A DNA stretch of 64,000 bases from Streptomyces sp. CB02056. GTDB lineage: Bacteria > Actinomycetota > Actinomycetes > Streptomycetales > Streptomycetaceae. The translations under genes were made by a program, and so were the position numbers. Where the stretch lies: NCBI RefSeq assembly GCF_001905545.1, contig NZ_LIPD01000004.1:660610-724609 (forward strand), in the 5' to 3' direction. Within the stretch, counting starts at the first letter, position 1. Every line of letters begins with the position of its first letter. The notes under the pieces were generated by a model, which ran no database searches, was not told where the DNA came from, and saw only the letters and a program-made list of their open reading frames with translations. Positions 42,870 to 53,164 of this stretch are shown in pieces.

Positions 42870-45089
42870 TCACAGCTCGTGGCCGAGGTCGGCCGCCAGG
42901 GACTTGAGCAGGTCGTACGCCGCGTCCGGGATGACCGTCCCCGGGGGGAAGACCGCCGCGGCGCCGGCCTCGTACAGGGCGTCGAAGTCCTGCGGCGGGA
43001 TGACCCCGCCGACCACGATGGTGATGTCCTCCCGCCCCGCCGCGGCGAGTTCGGCGCGCAGCGCGGGCACCAGCGTGAGGTGTCCGGCGGCGAGCGAGGA
43101 CACACCGACGATGTGCACGTCGGCCTCGACGGCCTGGCGGGCGACCTCGGCCGGGGTCTGGAAGAGCGGGCCGACGTCCACCGTGAAGCCGAGGTCGGCG
43201 AAGGCGGTGGCGATCACCTTCTGGCCGCGGTCGTGGCCGTCCTGGCCCATCTTGGCGACCAGGATGCGCGGACGGCGGCCCTCGGCCTGCTCGAACCGCT
43301 CGACCAGGTCGCGGGTGCGCTGGAGGGAGGCCGACGGGCCCGCTTCGTCTCGGTACACACCGGAGATGGTACGGATCTGGCCGGAGTGGCGGCCGTAGAC
43401 CTTCTCCAGGGCGTCGGAGATCTCGCCGACGGTGGCCTTGGCCCGGGCCGCGTTGACGGCCAGGTGCAGCAGGTTGCCGTCCAGTGAGCCGCCGCGCTGC
43501 GGGCCGGCCTCGGCGGCGGCCGTCAGCGCGCGCAGCGCGTCCTGGCACGCGGCCTCGTCGCGTTCGGCGCGCAGCCGGCGCAACTTCTCGACCTGCCGTG
43601 CCCGCACCGAGGAGTTGTCGACCTTGAGCACGTCGATCTGCTCGTCGTTCTCCACCCGGTACTTGTTGACGCCGATGACCGGCTGGCGGCCGGAGTCGAT
43701 CCGCGCCTGGGTGCGGGCGGCGGCCTCCTCGACGCGCAGCTTGGGGATGCCCGCGTCGATGGCCTTGGCCATGCCGCCGGCCGCCTCGACCTCCTGGATG
43801 TGCTCCCAGGCCCTCGACGCGAGGTCGTGGGTCAGCTTCTCGACGTAGGCGGAGCCGCCCCACGGGTCGATCACCCGGCAGGTGCCCGACTCCTGCTGGA
43901 GCAGCAGCTGGGTGTTGCGGGCGATCCGGGCGGAGAAGTCGGTGGGCAGGGCGAGGGCCTCGTCCAGGGCGTTGGTGTGCAGCGACTGGGTGTGGCCCTG
44001 GGTCGCGGCCATCGCCTCCACGCAGGTGCGGGTGACGTTGTTGAACACGTCCTGGGCGGTGAGCGACCAGCCCGAGGTCTGCGAATGGGTGCGCAGCGAC
44101 AGGGACTTGGGGTTCTTGGGGTCGAACTGCTTGACCAGCTTGGCCCACAGCAGCCGGGCCGCGCGCAGCTTGGCGACCTCCATGAAGAAGTTCATGCCGA
44201 TCGCCCAGAAGAACGACAGTCGCGGTGCGAAGGCGTCCACGTCCAGGCCCACGTCCAGGCCCGCGCGCAGGTACTCCACCCCGTCGGCCAGGGTGTAGGC
44301 CAGCTCCAGGTCGGCCGTCGCACCGGCCTCCTGGATGTGGTAGCCGGAGATGGAGATCGAGTTGTACCGGGGCATCTTCTGCGAGGTGTACGCGAAGATG
44401 TCCGAGATGATCCGCATCGACGGCTGCGGCGGGTAGATGTAGGTGTTGCGGACCATGAACTCCTTGAGGATGTCGTTCTGGATGGTCCCGGCGAGCTTCT
44501 CCGGTGGTACGCCCTGCTCCTCGGCCGCGACGATGTACAGCGCGAGGACGGGCAGCACGGCGCCGTTCATGGTCATCGACACGGACATCTTGTCCAGCGG
44601 GATGCCGTCGAAGAGTTGGCGCATGTCGTAGATCGAGTCGATCGCCACACCAGCCATGCCGACGTCGCCGGTGACCCGCGGGTGGTCGCTGTCGTAGCCG
44701 CGGTGGGTCGGCAGGTCGAAGGCGACGGACAGGCCCTTCTGGCCGGCCGCGAGGTTGCGGCGGTAGAAGGCGTTGGACTCCTCGGCGGTGGAGAAGCCCG
44801 CGTACTGGCGGACGGTCCAGGGCTGGTTGACGTACATGGTCGGGTACGGCCCGCGCAGGTACGGGGCGATGCCCGGGTAGGTCTCCAGGAAGTCCAGCCC
44901 GGCGAGGTCGGCCCCGGTGTACAGCGGCTTGACGCCGATGCCCTCGGGGGTGTCCCAGAGCAGCTCGTCGACGTCCTTGCCGGTGGACTGGCGCCAGGCG
45001 GCCCGCCACTGCTCGTCGGTGACGCCAGGGCCGCCCGTGAGGCTGCCGCCGGCGCCGTCCAGCCCGATTCCGGTGAAGTCGGGGATCAT
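42870..45089 (-). CDS. mutB: Methylmalonyl-CoA mutase, large subunit
   Basis: A 739-residue adenosylcobalamin enzyme interconverting (R)-methylmalonyl-CoA and succinyl-CoA, linking propionate/valine metabolism to the TCA cycle and supplying methylmalonyl-CoA for polyketides. The TIM barrel has [36 protein letters not shown] and [14 protein letters not shown]. The C-terminal B12 domain has the ligand His in [11 protein letters not shown] and [13 protein letters not shown] overlaps the stop of mutA (ATGA). Confidence 0.97.
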   Translation of the reverse strand: MIPDFTGIGLDGAGGSLTGGPGVTDEQWRAAWRQSTGKDVDELLWDTPEGIGVKPLYTGADLAGLDFLETYPGIAPYLRGPYPTMYVNQPWTVRQYAGFSTAEESNAFYRRNLAAGQKGLSVAFDLPTHRGYDSDHPRVTGDVGMAGVAIDSIYDMRQLFDGIPLDKMSVSMTMNGAVLPVLALYIVAAEEQGVPPEKLAGTIQNDILKEFMVRNTYIYPPQPSMRIISDIFAYTSQKMPRYNSISISGYHIQEAGATADLELAYTLADGVEYLRAGLDVGLDVDAFAPRLSFFWAIGMNFFMEVAKLRAARLLWAKLVKQFDPKNPKSLSLRTHSQTSGWSLTAQDVFNNVTRTCVEAMAATQGHTQSLHTNALDEALALPTDFSARIARNTQLLLQQESGTCRVIDPWGGSAYVEKLTHDLASRAWEHIQEVEAAGGMAKAIDAGIPKLRVEEAAARTQARIDSGRQPVIGVNKYRVENDEQIDVLKVDNSSVRARQVEKLRRLRAERDEAACQDALRALTAAAEAGPQRGGSLDGNLLHLAVNAARAKATVGEISDALEKVYGRHSGQIRTISGVYRDEAGPSASLQRTRDLVERFEQAEGRRPRILVAKMGQDGHDRGQKVIATAFADLGFTVDVGPLFQTPAEVARQAVEADVHIVGVSSLAAGHLTLVPALRAELAAAGREDITIVVGGVIPPQDFDALYEAGAAAVFPPGTVIPDAAYDLLKSLAADLGHEL

Positions 45090-46954
45090 CGAGCGGCTCC
45101 GATCTGGTCCAGCAGGGAGGTCAGGACGGCGACCGCGTCGCCCCCCGCGAAGATGAACTCGTCCACGCCGTCGGGTACTTCGGCGGGTCGCCCGGCGAGC
45201 AGCACCCGTTCGGCGCCGGCCGCCTTCAGGGCACCGGCGACCGGGGCGGCGTGCTCGGCGTACAGCGCGTCGCTGGAGCAGAGGCAGGCGACGGTCGCGC
45301 CGGAGGCCCGGAAGGCCTCGGCGAAGGCCGCCGGGTCGACGGACTCGGCCGAGACCGTCGCGATGCCGCCCGCCTGGAACAGGTTGGCGGCGAAGGTGGT
45401 GCGCGCGGTGTGCGCGGAGGCGGTGCCGATCGAGGCGAGGAAGAGGTTCGGGCGGGCGCCGTGCGCGGCGGCGTGGGCGTCCGAGCGGTCCCGCAGCGCC
45501 TCGTAGGCCTCGGCGCGGCGCACCCGCGGCAGCCCGCCGCCGGGCGCGGCCGGGGCCGGTTCGCGGACCAGCGGCTGCTCGTCCAGGTGCGGGAACTCGC
45601 TGACGCCGGTGACGGGTTCGCGCCGTTTGGCGAGCCGTACCGAGCGCTCGGCCCAGGTCGCGGCGATCCGCTCGCCGACGAGGCCGGACTCCAGGGCGGC
45701 CTGCTGTCCGCCGGCCCGCTCGATCTCCTGGAACCAGGCCCAGGCGGCCCGGGCCAGCTCCTCGCTCAGCTGCTCGACGTACCAGGAGCCGCCGGCCGGG
45801 TCGATCACCCGGGCCAGGTGGGACTCCTCCAGCAGGATCGCCTGGGTGTTGCGGGCGATCCGGCGGGCGAAGGCGTCCGGCAGGCCGAGCGCGCTGTCGA
45901 AGGGCAGCACGGTGACGGCGTCCGCGCCGCCGACCCCGGCGGCCAGGCAGGCGATCGTGGTGCGCAGCATGTTCACCCACGGGTCGCGGGCGGTCATCAT
46001 CACCCGGGAGGTGACGGCGTGCTGGCGCTGTGCCGAGGCGGCCGCACCGGCCCCCGAGACCTCGGCGACCCGGGCCCAGAGGCGGCGCGCGGCACGGAAC
46101 TTGGCGATGGTGAGGAACTGGTCGCCGTCGGCGGCGTAGCGGAACTCCAGCTGGCCGAGCGCGTCGTCGACCGGGAGGCCGGCGGCGGTCAGCGCGCGCA
46201 GGTAGGCGACGCCGGTGGCCAGCGAGCAGCCCAGTTCCTGGGCGGGGGAGGCGCCCGCCTCGTGGTACGGCAGGGCGTCCACCGTGAGCGCCCGCACACC
46301 CGGGTACCCGGCGGCGCAGCGGGCGGCCAGCGCGGTGGCCTCGGCGAGCAGTGCCCCGGTGCGGTCGGTCCGGCCGGTGCGGGCCTGGAGGCCGAGCGGG
46401 TCGGCGCCGAGGTTGCCGGCGGCGGCGCCGGGGGAGACCTCGCGCTCCTCGTACAGGTTGAACAACTGCTCGGCGGCGTCGGTGAATTCGGCGCCGGCGT
46501 CGAGCGCCACGGCGGCCAGGTCCAGGTACACGCCGGTGAGCGCCTCGGGCAGGGCGTCCACCGGGAGGCCCGCGCCGCCCAGCTCCAGCCAGAGCGAGCT
46601 CACGCCGTGCTCCAGGTCGGCCAGGACGGCCTCGTTGGCGCGCCGGCGGTCCGGGTCGGCGTGCCGCTGGCGGACGTCCCAGCCGGCCACGGCGGAGCCC
46701 TGCGGCCGGCCGCCGCGCACGAACGGCGGGAAGCCCGGGTAGCCCGGGTCGGCGTCGGTGTCCTCGGCGGTGTACAGGGGGCGTGCGCTCAGCCCGTCCT
46801 GGAGCCGGGTGGTGAGCGCCTGCTCGGCGGCGGGACCGTCCTCGGGCTGGGCACCGGACTTGCGCAGCACGCCCTGGACGAGCTGCTGCCACTGCTCTCG
46901 GTGCGCGGCCGGGAACTCGGCAGCGAGGGGGAGCCCTTCGGGCGGGACCTTCAT
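45086..46954 (-). CDS. mutA: Methylmalonyl-CoA mutase, small subunit
   Basis: A 622-residue catalytically inactive partner of MutB in the heterodimer. The barrel is recognisable ([50 protein letters not shown]), but the C-terminal domain lacks the DxHxxG cobalamin motif ([20 protein letters not shown] instead), as expected for MutA. It is first in the mutA-mutB-meaB unit. ATG start with a GGGAGG-like sequence nearby. Confidence 0.95.
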   Translation of the reverse strand: MKVPPEGLPLAAEFPAAHREQWQQLVQGVLRKSGAQPEDGPAAEQALTTRLQDGLSARPLYTAEDTDADPGYPGFPPFVRGGRPQGSAVAGWDVRQRHADPDRRRANEAVLADLEHGVSSLWLELGGAGLPVDALPEALTGVYLDLAAVALDAGAEFTDAAEQLFNLYEEREVSPGAAAGNLGADPLGLQARTGRTDRTGALLAEATALAARCAAGYPGVRALTVDALPYHEAGASPAQELGCSLATGVAYLRALTAAGLPVDDALGQLEFRYAADGDQFLTIAKFRAARRLWARVAEVSGAGAAASAQRQHAVTSRVMMTARDPWVNMLRTTIACLAAGVGGADAVTVLPFDSALGLPDAFARRIARNTQAILLEESHLARVIDPAGGSWYVEQLSEELARAAWAWFQEIERAGGQQAALESGLVGERIAATWAERSVRLAKRREPVTGVSEFPHLDEQPLVREPAPAAPGGGLPRVRRAEAYEALRDRSDAHAAAHGARPNLFLASIGTASAHTARTTFAANLFQAGGIATVSAESVDPAAFAEAFRASGATVACLCSSDALYAEHAAPVAGALKAAGAERVLLAGRPAEVPDGVDEFIFAGGDAVAVLTSLLDQIGAAR

Positions 46955-47516
46955 GTGCGCAGGTTAGCGCCCGTGCGCGGGGCTGCAGGAGAGGAATCTC
47001 ATGTGACCTTTCCCTCGGTTCGGCCGCTCGCGAGCACTCTCCGGGGCGGGGGGTGCCATGGCGTGCGGGGACGGCTGGCACCCGCGGCCGATAGGGGTGT
47101 CGGCAGGGGGTCGGAGGTCAGGGGGTCGGAGGCGCCGGGTGGGGTCGTCCGGGGTGTCGGCGGAGGCGGGCGGCGCGGTCATCCGAGCGCGTCGTCCGGG
47201 GGGCGTCCGGGCCGTCGTCGGTGATCCGACCGGCGGTCGTCGGGTGGTGGGAGGTGTCCGCGGTGTCCGGAGGTGTCCGAGGTCAACGCCGATGGCACGG
47301 AACGCGATCGATGTCCTGTCATGCTGTCAAAACGTCATGATCAGGGGGATTGCGGAACCCGGCCCCTCATCTATTAAGTTACTTCGAAGAAGGTGGGCGG
47401 GGCAGCACCCCCCCGTTGCTCGTCCTGCCCGCCTTCGTCGTCCCCAGGCACCGGCCGAGCCGTCCCCCCGCTCCGCCCGGACCGTCCCGAGATTCCCCCG
47501 AAGGAGAGCGACCGCC
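46955..47516. other. Divergent mutA/NlpC-P60 intergenic region
   Basis: About 560 bp without a convincing gene. The left part is G-rich with imperfect short repeats (gggggtcggagg near 47106 and 47122; ggtgtccg several times at 47250-47280). The right part, 47320-47395, is AT-richer (ctattaagttacttcgaag) and should hold the promoter and a leader of 100 nt or more for the endopeptidase gene. I looked for a c-di-AMP riboswitch, known before some such genes, and could not recognise its conserved segments. Confidence 0.5.
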
Positions 47517-48602
47517 ATGGGAAAGCGCCGCAAGCCCAGCCCCCCGAGCCGGGCCCGCATGGCGGTCCTCACCACGGCCATGGCGGCCGGCGGCGCGGTC
47601 CTCGCCTCCGGTACCGCCCACGCCGAGCCGACCCCGAACCTCGCCACCGTCAAGGAGCAGGTCGACCAGCTCAACGAGGACGCCGAGCAGGCGATCGAGA
47701 AGTACAACGGCTTCCAGGCGAAGCAGCAGAAGCTCCAGGGCGAGGCCAACCAGATCCAGGAGAAGGTCGTCCGGGGCCAGGAGGCGATGAACGAGCTGCG
47801 GACCCGGCTCGGCGCGGTCGCCGCCGACCAGTACCGCACCAACGGCATCGACCCGTCGGTCCAGCTGATGCTCGACTCCGACCCGGCCGCCTACCTGGAG
47901 CGCGCCTCGGTGCAGAACCAGGTGTCCGACTCCCAGGCGAGTCTGCTCAAGCAGGCCCAGGACGAGCAGCGCAAGCTCGACCAGGACCGCGCCGAGGCCA
48001 CCGCCACCCTGGCCGCGCTCGACTCGGTGGGCACGCAGCTGGCGGAGCAGAAGAAGGACATCCAGACCAAGCTGGCCCAGGCCCAGGGGATGCTGAACAA
48101 GCTCAGCGCCGAGGACCGCGCCAAGATCAACGCCCAGCAGAACGCGGAGAAGGCCAAGGCCGAGGCCCAGCAGGCCGCCGCCGCCGCGGCCAAGGACCGC
48201 GCCTCCCGCTCCAGCGACCGCCCGGACATGAACGCCCCGGTGCCGTCGGCCAGCGGCCGGGCCGGCGCCATCATCGCGTTCGCCCAGGCCCAGCTCGGCA
48301 AGCCCTACGGCTGGGGCAAGACCGGCCCCGCGACCTTCGACTGCTCCGGCCTCACCAGCCAGGCCTACCGCGCGGCGGGCGTCACCATCTCCCGGACGTC
48401 CGAGGAGCAGTGGAAGGACGGCCCGCACGTCGACCGTGCCAACCTCCAGCCCGGTGACCTGGTGTTCTTCTATGACGACCTGCACCACGTCGGCCTGTAC
48501 ATCGGCGACGGCAAGATGATCCACGCCCCGTACACGGGCAAGAACATCGAGGTCCTGCCGATCTCCGTGATGCCCTACAAGGGCGCCGTCCGCCCGGCCT
48601 GA
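47517..48602 (+). CDS. Secreted NlpC/P60 peptidoglycan endopeptidase (RipA-like)
   Basis: A 361-residue wall hydrolase. Residues 1-36 form a signal peptide (ending ASGTAHAEP). Residues about 42-225 form a long coiled coil (VDQLNEDAEQAIEKYNGFQA), then a Ser/Pro linker, and the last 120 residues are the NlpC/P60 domain with the catalytic Cys in ATFDCSGLTSQAYRAAG and His in DDLHHVGLYIGDGKMIHAP. It cuts the D-Glu-mDAP bond in stem peptides; the coiled coil usually autoinhibits or docks the enzyme. ATG with AAGGAG 10 nt upstream. Confidence 0.94.
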   Translation: MGKRRKPSPPSRARMAVLTTAMAAGGAVLASGTAHAEPTPNLATVKEQVDQLNEDAEQAIEKYNGFQAKQQKLQGEANQIQEKVVRGQEAMNELRTRLGAVAADQYRTNGIDPSVQLMLDSDPAAYLERASVQNQVSDSQASLLKQAQDEQRKLDQDRAEATATLAALDSVGTQLAEQKKDIQTKLAQAQGMLNKLSAEDRAKINAQQNAEKAKAEAQQAAAAAAKDRASRSSDRPDMNAPVPSASGRAGAIIAFAQAQLGKPYGWGKTGPATFDCSGLTSQAYRAAGVTISRTSEEQWKDGPHVDRANLQPGDLVFFYDDLHHVGLYIGDGKMIHAPYTGKNIEVLPISVMPYKGAVRPA

Positions 48603-48624
48603 CCGCGTCCGATCGCGCGCCGCG

Positions 48625-48660
48625 ACGGCCCGCTCCCGCTTCGGCGGGGGCGGGCCGTCG
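48625..48660 (+). terminator. Terminator after the endopeptidase gene
   Basis: A 16-bp stem (48625-48640 with 48645-48660, one G-U pair) closed by a stable TTCG tetraloop, between convergent genes. Confidence 0.85.
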
Positions 48661-48710
48661 TCGTCCGTGGGTGCCGTTGTCGTGTGCCCGGGGCGGCCGG
48701 GGCGGGCCGG

Positions 48711-49226
48711 TCAGAGCGCGGCGAGCCGCCGCAGTACGTGCGCCGGGTCGGTGAGGCCGCAGGCCCGGCGCACGGCGGCGTCGTGGGCGGCGGCGAGGGC
48801 GTCCAGCCGGGTCAGCCGGGTGCGGCCCTGGCGGGAGAGGTGGGCGGTGATCCGGCGGCGGTCCTGGTCGTCCTGGCGCCGGTAGACCCAGCCGGAATCG
48901 GCCAGCGAGTCCACCAGCCGGCTCAGGCTCGCCTGCGGGATCAGCAGGGCCTGGGCCAGCTCGCCCATCGCGTGCCCCCGGTCGTCCGCGAGGACGCGCA
49001 GCAGCCGCCACTGGTCGACGGTGCAGTCCTCCTCGGCGAGGGCGGCGGCGAGGCCGCCGGAGAGCCTGCGGTGGGCCAGCGTGACCAGCTCGACCAGCAG
49101 CGGCTCCGGGGCGGCCGGGGGGCGCGCCGCGGCGCCGACGGTCTGCTCGGCGGCCAGGGCGGCGGTCCGGGCGGCGGGATCGCCGGGACGGCCGTCGACC
49201 CCCGGTGCGGCACCAGCTGCGGTCAT
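48711..49226 (-). CDS. MarR-family regulator
   Basis: A 171-residue winged-helix regulator. The core helix-turn-helix is MGELAQALLIPQASLSRLVD, followed by the wing RRQDDQDRRRITAHLS, with the usual DVDQWRLLRVL-like dimer helix (here TVDQWRLLRVLAD). The first 40 residues are a low-complexity extension. ATG with GGGAGGG upstream. It starts 55 bp from the divergent amide-use genes and is the likely regulator of that cluster, perhaps responding to an amide or aromatic ligand. Confidence 0.88.
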   Translation of the reverse strand: MTAAGAAPGVDGRPGDPAARTAALAAEQTVGAAARPPAAPEPLLVELVTLAHRRLSGGLAAALAEEDCTVDQWRLLRVLADDRGHAMGELAQALLIPQASLSRLVDSLADSGWVYRRQDDQDRRRITAHLSRQGRTRLTRLDALAAAHDAAVRRACGLTDPAHVLRRLAAL

Positions 49227-49281
49227 CGGACCCTCCCGTTCCGGCCTTCCCCGATATCGGCGGTACGACGATACTCGCACC

Positions 49282-50358
49282 GTGAGCATCGAGGTGAGGG
49301 TGATCGATCCGCTCGATGCGCTGCACTCGGCCCGGGACGGGGCGGCGTTCCGGGTGGGCCTCGTCGTGCCGCAGTCCGGCCCGCTCGGGCTCACCGGCCC
49401 GTCCGCGCTGGACGGCGCGCTGCTCGCCGCGCACGAGGTCAACGCGGGCGGCGGGGTCCTCGGCCGCCCGCTGGAGCTGGTGCTGGTGGACGGCGGCGGC
49501 GCGCCGGGCCCGGTCGCCGGGGAGGTGCGGCGCCTGCTGGACGCCGGGGCGCTGGACGCGCTCGCCGGGTGCCACACCAGTGATGTGCACCGGGCGGTCG
49601 AGACCGTTGCCGCGGGCCGTCTCGCGTACGTCTTCACCCCGCCGCACGAGGGCGGCTCCCGGCTGCCCGGCGTGCTCTGTACCGGCATCGACCCGTCCCG
49701 CCAATTCGGCCCGGCGATCCAGGAGTTGACGGATCGTCACGGGATCGGCCGGTGGGCGCTGATCGGCAACGACTACATCTGGCCGCGCTCCGTCCACCGG
49801 GCCGCCGAGGGGCTCGCGGCGCGGGCCGGCGCCCGGGTGGTGCTGGAGCGGCGGGTCCCCTTCGGGGCGGTCGAGGAGGCGCTCGACCCGCTGCTGGACG
49901 CGCTGCGTTCGGCCCGCGCGGACGCCCTGCTGCTCAGTCTGATCGGACGCGACCTGGTGCAGTTCAACCGGGCGCTGCGGCGCAGCGGGCTGGACCGCGG
50001 GCTGGTGCGGCTCTCCGGCTCCCTGGAGGAGAACGGCCTGCTCGCGCTCGGCGGCGACGACACCGGGACGCTGTACGCGGCGATGCCCTCCTTCGCGACG
50101 CTGGCCGAGGAGCGCCGGCAGCGCCTCGCCGAGCGGCACCGGGCCCTGTGCGGTCCGTGGGCGCCGGTCCTGGACGCCTACGCGGTGGGCCTGTACGAGG
50201 GCCTGCGCCTGCTCGCCGACCTGGCGGCCCGTCGGGCCCTGGCCCCGGACGGCCTGCTGGCGGCCGCGGGCCGGCTGCTGCACGGCGAGGCCGCGGGCCG
50301 GGCGCCGATCCACCTGGCCCGGGCCGAGGGCCTCGGCTTCGCCGTCCTGCCCCGGTAG
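49282..50358 (+). CDS. AmiC-like amide-binding receptor (Peripl_BP_6), no signal peptide
   Basis: A 358-residue type I periplasmic-binding-protein fold: FRVGLVVPQSGPLGLTGPSA, LDGALLAAHEVNAGGGVLG, LELVLVDGG, AGCHTSDVHRAVE and RWALIGNDYIWPRSVH. These match the AmiC/urea-amide branch (GNDYIWP is typical). It lacks any signal peptide or lipobox, like cytosolic AmiC of the Pseudomonas amidase operon, so it probably acts as an internal ligand sensor and not as a transporter part. GTG start. Followed by a permease and an acetamidase/formamidase, completing an amide-use unit. Confidence 0.85.
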   Translation: MSIEVRVIDPLDALHSARDGAAFRVGLVVPQSGPLGLTGPSALDGALLAAHEVNAGGGVLGRPLELVLVDGGGAPGPVAGEVRRLLDAGALDALAGCHTSDVHRAVETVAAGRLAYVFTPPHEGGSRLPGVLCTGIDPSRQFGPAIQELTDRHGIGRWALIGNDYIWPRSVHRAAEGLAARAGARVVLERRVPFGAVEEALDPLLDALRSARADALLLSLIGRDLVQFNRALRRSGLDRGLVRLSGSLEENGLLALGGDDTGTLYAAMPSFATLAEERRQRLAERHRALCGPWAPVLDAYAVGLYEGLRLLADLAARRALAPDGLLAAAGRLLHGEAAGRAPIHLARAEGLGFAVLPR

Positions 50359-50484
50359 GTCAAGCCGGCTCCGGGTACTCCGTTCTCGTCAGGTGGAATG
50401 TCGGAACGAAACCCTTCCATCTGGAAATAGTTCCCTCTACAGTCTCCCCACACCCCCTCAGGGTCGTCACGGAGAGAGAGCACC

Positions 50485-51978
50485 ATGGCCGACACACCCG
50501 CACCCCAGGGCATCGAGAGCTACGGCTACCAGCAGGAACTGCGCCGTTCGCTCGGCTTCACCGACCTGCTCGTCTACGGGCTGGTGTTCATGGTGCCGAT
50601 CGCACCGTTCGGCATCTTCGGCGGCGTCTTCCAGGGCTCCGGCGGCATGGTCGCCCTGGCCTACGTCCTCGGCATGGTGGCGATGATGTTCACCGCCCTG
50701 TCGTACGCCCAGATGTCCCGGGCCTTCCCGATGGCCGGCTCGGTCTACACCTACGCGGGCCGCGGCATCGCCGCCCCGGTCGGCTTCCTGTCCGGCTGGA
50801 TGATCCTGCTCGACTACGTGCTGGTGCCCGGGCTGCTGTACCTGATCGCCGGTGTCGCGATGAACTCGCTGGTGCCGTCGATCCCGGTCTGGCTCTGGCT
50901 GATCGGCTTCGTCCTGCTCAACACCGTGGTCAACTACCTGGGCATCGAGACCACCAACCGGGTCAACAAGGCGATGCTGATCGGCGAACTCGTCGTACTG
51001 GCCCTGTTCGTGGTGGTCGGCGTGATCGCGTTGGCCAACGGCAAGGGCCGGGGCTTCGACTTCACGCCGCTGTACAACGGGCACACCTTCTCGTGGAGCC
51101 TGGCCTTCGGGGCGGTCTCGATCGCGGTGCTCAGCTTCCTGGGCTTCGACGGCATCTCCACCCTCTCGGAGGAGAACCGGGACTCCGCCAAGGCCATCGG
51201 CCGGTCCATGGTCGCCGCGCTGCTGCTTGCGGGCACACTGTTCATCGTGCAGACCTGGGTCGCCTCGCTGCTGGTCGCCGACCCCGACGCGCTGATCCGG
51301 GACGGCGACCCGAACGGCACCGCGTTCTACGACGCGGCCCGCACCGCCGCCGGCGGCTGGCTCGCCACACTGACCGCCGCCTCCACCGCCGTGGCCTGGG
51401 GCTTCGCCAACTCGCTGGTCGCCCAGGCGGCCACCTCCCGGCTGCTGTACGCGATGGCCCGCGACCGCCAGCTGCCCGCCTTCCTGGCCCGGATCCACCC
51501 CACCCGCCGGGTGCCGGTCAACGCGACCCTGCTGACCGCCGGGATCTCGCTGGTGCTCGGCCTCTACACGGCCTCGCGCGAGGACGGCATCACCCTGCTG
51601 AGCACCCTGGTCAACTTCGGTGCGCTGTCCACCTTCCTGGTCCTGCACGTCGCCGTGGTCGTCCACTACCTGGTCCGCAAGCGCAGCAAGGACTACTGGC
51701 GGCACCTGATCGCCCCGGCGCTCGGCTTCGCGATCCTCGCGTACGTGGTGGTCAACGCCAACATCGCCGCCCAGCGGCTCGGGTTCGTCTGGCTGCTCGT
51801 CGGAGGGATCGTGCTCGCCGGGCTGGTGGCGACCGGGCGCAGGCCCCGGCTGGCCGTCGCCGAGGGCGAGGCCGAGGCCGCGGCCACCGATGCCACGGCC
51901 GGGAACGCCACCGCCACGAACACCACTGCCGCGAACAGCACCGCTATGAACAGCACCCCCGCCGAGGAGAAGCAGTGA
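50485..51978 (+). CDS. APC-superfamily amino acid/amide permease
   Basis: A 497-residue transporter with 12 predicted membrane helices. The helix 1 region LGFTDLLVYGLVFMVPIAPF and helix 6-8 region SFLGFDGISTLSEENRDSAK are characteristic of the APC superfamily. The last 40 residues are a low-complexity Ala/Thr/Asn tail. ATG with GGAGAG upstream. Its stop overlaps the start of the acetamidase/formamidase gene (GTGA). It probably imports the amide or amine used by that enzyme. Confidence 0.93.
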   Translation: MADTPAPQGIESYGYQQELRRSLGFTDLLVYGLVFMVPIAPFGIFGGVFQGSGGMVALAYVLGMVAMMFTALSYAQMSRAFPMAGSVYTYAGRGIAAPVGFLSGWMILLDYVLVPGLLYLIAGVAMNSLVPSIPVWLWLIGFVLLNTVVNYLGIETTNRVNKAMLIGELVVLALFVVVGVIALANGKGRGFDFTPLYNGHTFSWSLAFGAVSIAVLSFLGFDGISTLSEENRDSAKAIGRSMVAALLLAGTLFIVQTWVASLLVADPDALIRDGDPNGTAFYDAARTAAGGWLATLTAASTAVAWGFANSLVAQAATSRLLYAMARDRQLPAFLARIHPTRRVPVNATLLTAGISLVLGLYTASREDGITLLSTLVNFGALSTFLVLHVAVVVHYLVRKRSKDYWRHLIAPALGFAILAYVVVNANIAAQRLGFVWLLVGGIVLAGLVATGRRPRLAVAEGEAEAAATDATAGNATATNTTAANSTAMNSTPAEEKQ

Positions 51979-52994
51979 GCCTGCCCGAGACCGTCCGGCT
52001 GTCCCCGACCCCGGAGGACTACGCCTACACCTTCGGCGGCCGCGCCCCGCTGGTCACCGTCCAGCCGGGCACCGTCGTCGAGTTGACCACCGAGGACTGC
52101 TTCGGCGGCAAGGTGCGCGGCACCGGGGACCTGCCCAGCCAGGTGTGCGTCTTCCCCTACCTCAACCCGGTCACCGGCCCGATCGCGGTGGCGGGCGCCG
52201 AGCCCGGGGACGTCCTCGCGGTGCACTTCGCGGAGATCACCCCGGCCCGGGAGTACGGCGTCTCCAGCACCTTCCCGCACTTCGGCGCGCTGACCGCGAC
52301 CCACACCACCGCGATGCTGCACGCGCCGCTGGAGGAGCGGGTCTGGGTCTACGAGCTGGACGCCAAGGCGGGCGTCTGCCGGTTCCGGGCCCGCAACAGC
52401 GGGTTCACGGTGGACCTGCCGCTCGACCCGATGCACGGCACGGTCGGTGTCGCCCCGGCGGCCGGCGAGGTGCTGGCCTCGATCACCCCGGGCGCGCACG
52501 GCGGCAACCTGGACACCCCCGAGATGCGGGCCGGCACCACCGCCTACTTCCGGGTCAACGTCGAGGGCGGCCTGCTCGCCATCGGTGACGGCCACGCCCG
52601 CCAGGGCGAGGGCGAGGTGTGCGGCACGGCGGTGGAGGCGGCGATGCGCACCACCGTGATCGTCGACCTGGTCAAGGGCGGGGGACCGGCCTGGCCCCGG
52701 CTGGAGAACGACGACTTCCTGATCAGCACCGGCTCCGCCCGTCCGCTGGAGGACGCGTTCCGGATCAGCCAGCACGACCTGGTCGGCTGGACCGGCGAAC
52801 TGCTCGGCCTGGACCAGCTGGACGCCTACCAGCTGGTCAGCCAGGCCGGGCTGGCCCCGGCGGCGAACGTCTGCGACACCAACTACACGATGGTCGCCAA
52901 GCTGCCGAAGACCCTGCTCGGCCGGGCCCGCGCCTACGACGGGCTGCACGACCGGCTGCGCCGGACGGCGGAGGCGTACCTGCGGCACCGCTGA
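51975..52994 (+). CDS. Acetamidase/formamidase family enzyme
   Basis: A 339-residue cytosolic FmdA/AmdA-type hydrolase releasing ammonia from short amides. Conserved segments include VELTTEDCFGGKV, AEPGDVLAVHFAEI, PLDPMHGTVGVAP, HGGNLDTPEMRAGTTAYFRV and LLAIGDGHARQGEGEVCGTA with the metal-site His/Asp/Glu set. GTG start inside the permease stop, so the two are co-translated. With the AmiC-like receptor and MarR regulator it makes an inducible amide-nitrogen module. Confidence 0.93.
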   Translation: MSLPETVRLSPTPEDYAYTFGGRAPLVTVQPGTVVELTTEDCFGGKVRGTGDLPSQVCVFPYLNPVTGPIAVAGAEPGDVLAVHFAEITPAREYGVSSTFPHFGALTATHTTAMLHAPLEERVWVYELDAKAGVCRFRARNSGFTVDLPLDPMHGTVGVAPAAGEVLASITPGAHGGNLDTPEMRAGTTAYFRVNVEGGLLAIGDGHARQGEGEVCGTAVEAAMRTTVIVDLVKGGGPAWPRLENDDFLISTGSARPLEDAFRISQHDLVGWTGELLGLDQLDAYQLVSQAGLAPAANVCDTNYTMVAKLPKTLLGRARAYDGLHDRLRRTAEAYLRHR

Positions 52995-53096
52995 CGACGA
53001 GGCGCCGCCGGCAACGCGGGCCCGGGCGCGCCGGTTCAGGCGCGCGGGTCAAGGCCACGGCAAATCCCACGAACCCCCACCCCCCACCCCCACCCG

Positions 53097-53128
53097 GGGC
53101 CCGTCGGCACCCCCACGCCGACGGGCCC
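53097..53128. terminator. Bidirectional terminator
   Basis: Arms GGGCCCGTCGGC (53097-53108) and GCCGACGGGCCC (53117-53128) with an 8-nt loop between the convergent amidase and BlaI genes. Confidence 0.8.
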
Positions 53129-53164
53129 ACGGGGGTGTGTTCCGAGCCGGACCCGGGCACGAGT

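Noticed and set aside
46964..47182. A 72-residue frame upstream of mutA
   Set aside because: Pro/Arg-rich, no ribosome site and no similarity; likely non-coding.
47280..47516. c-di-AMP (ydaO-type) riboswitch before the NlpC/P60 gene
   Set aside because: Expected by analogy with other actinomycete wall-hydrolase genes, but I could not find the conserved segments.
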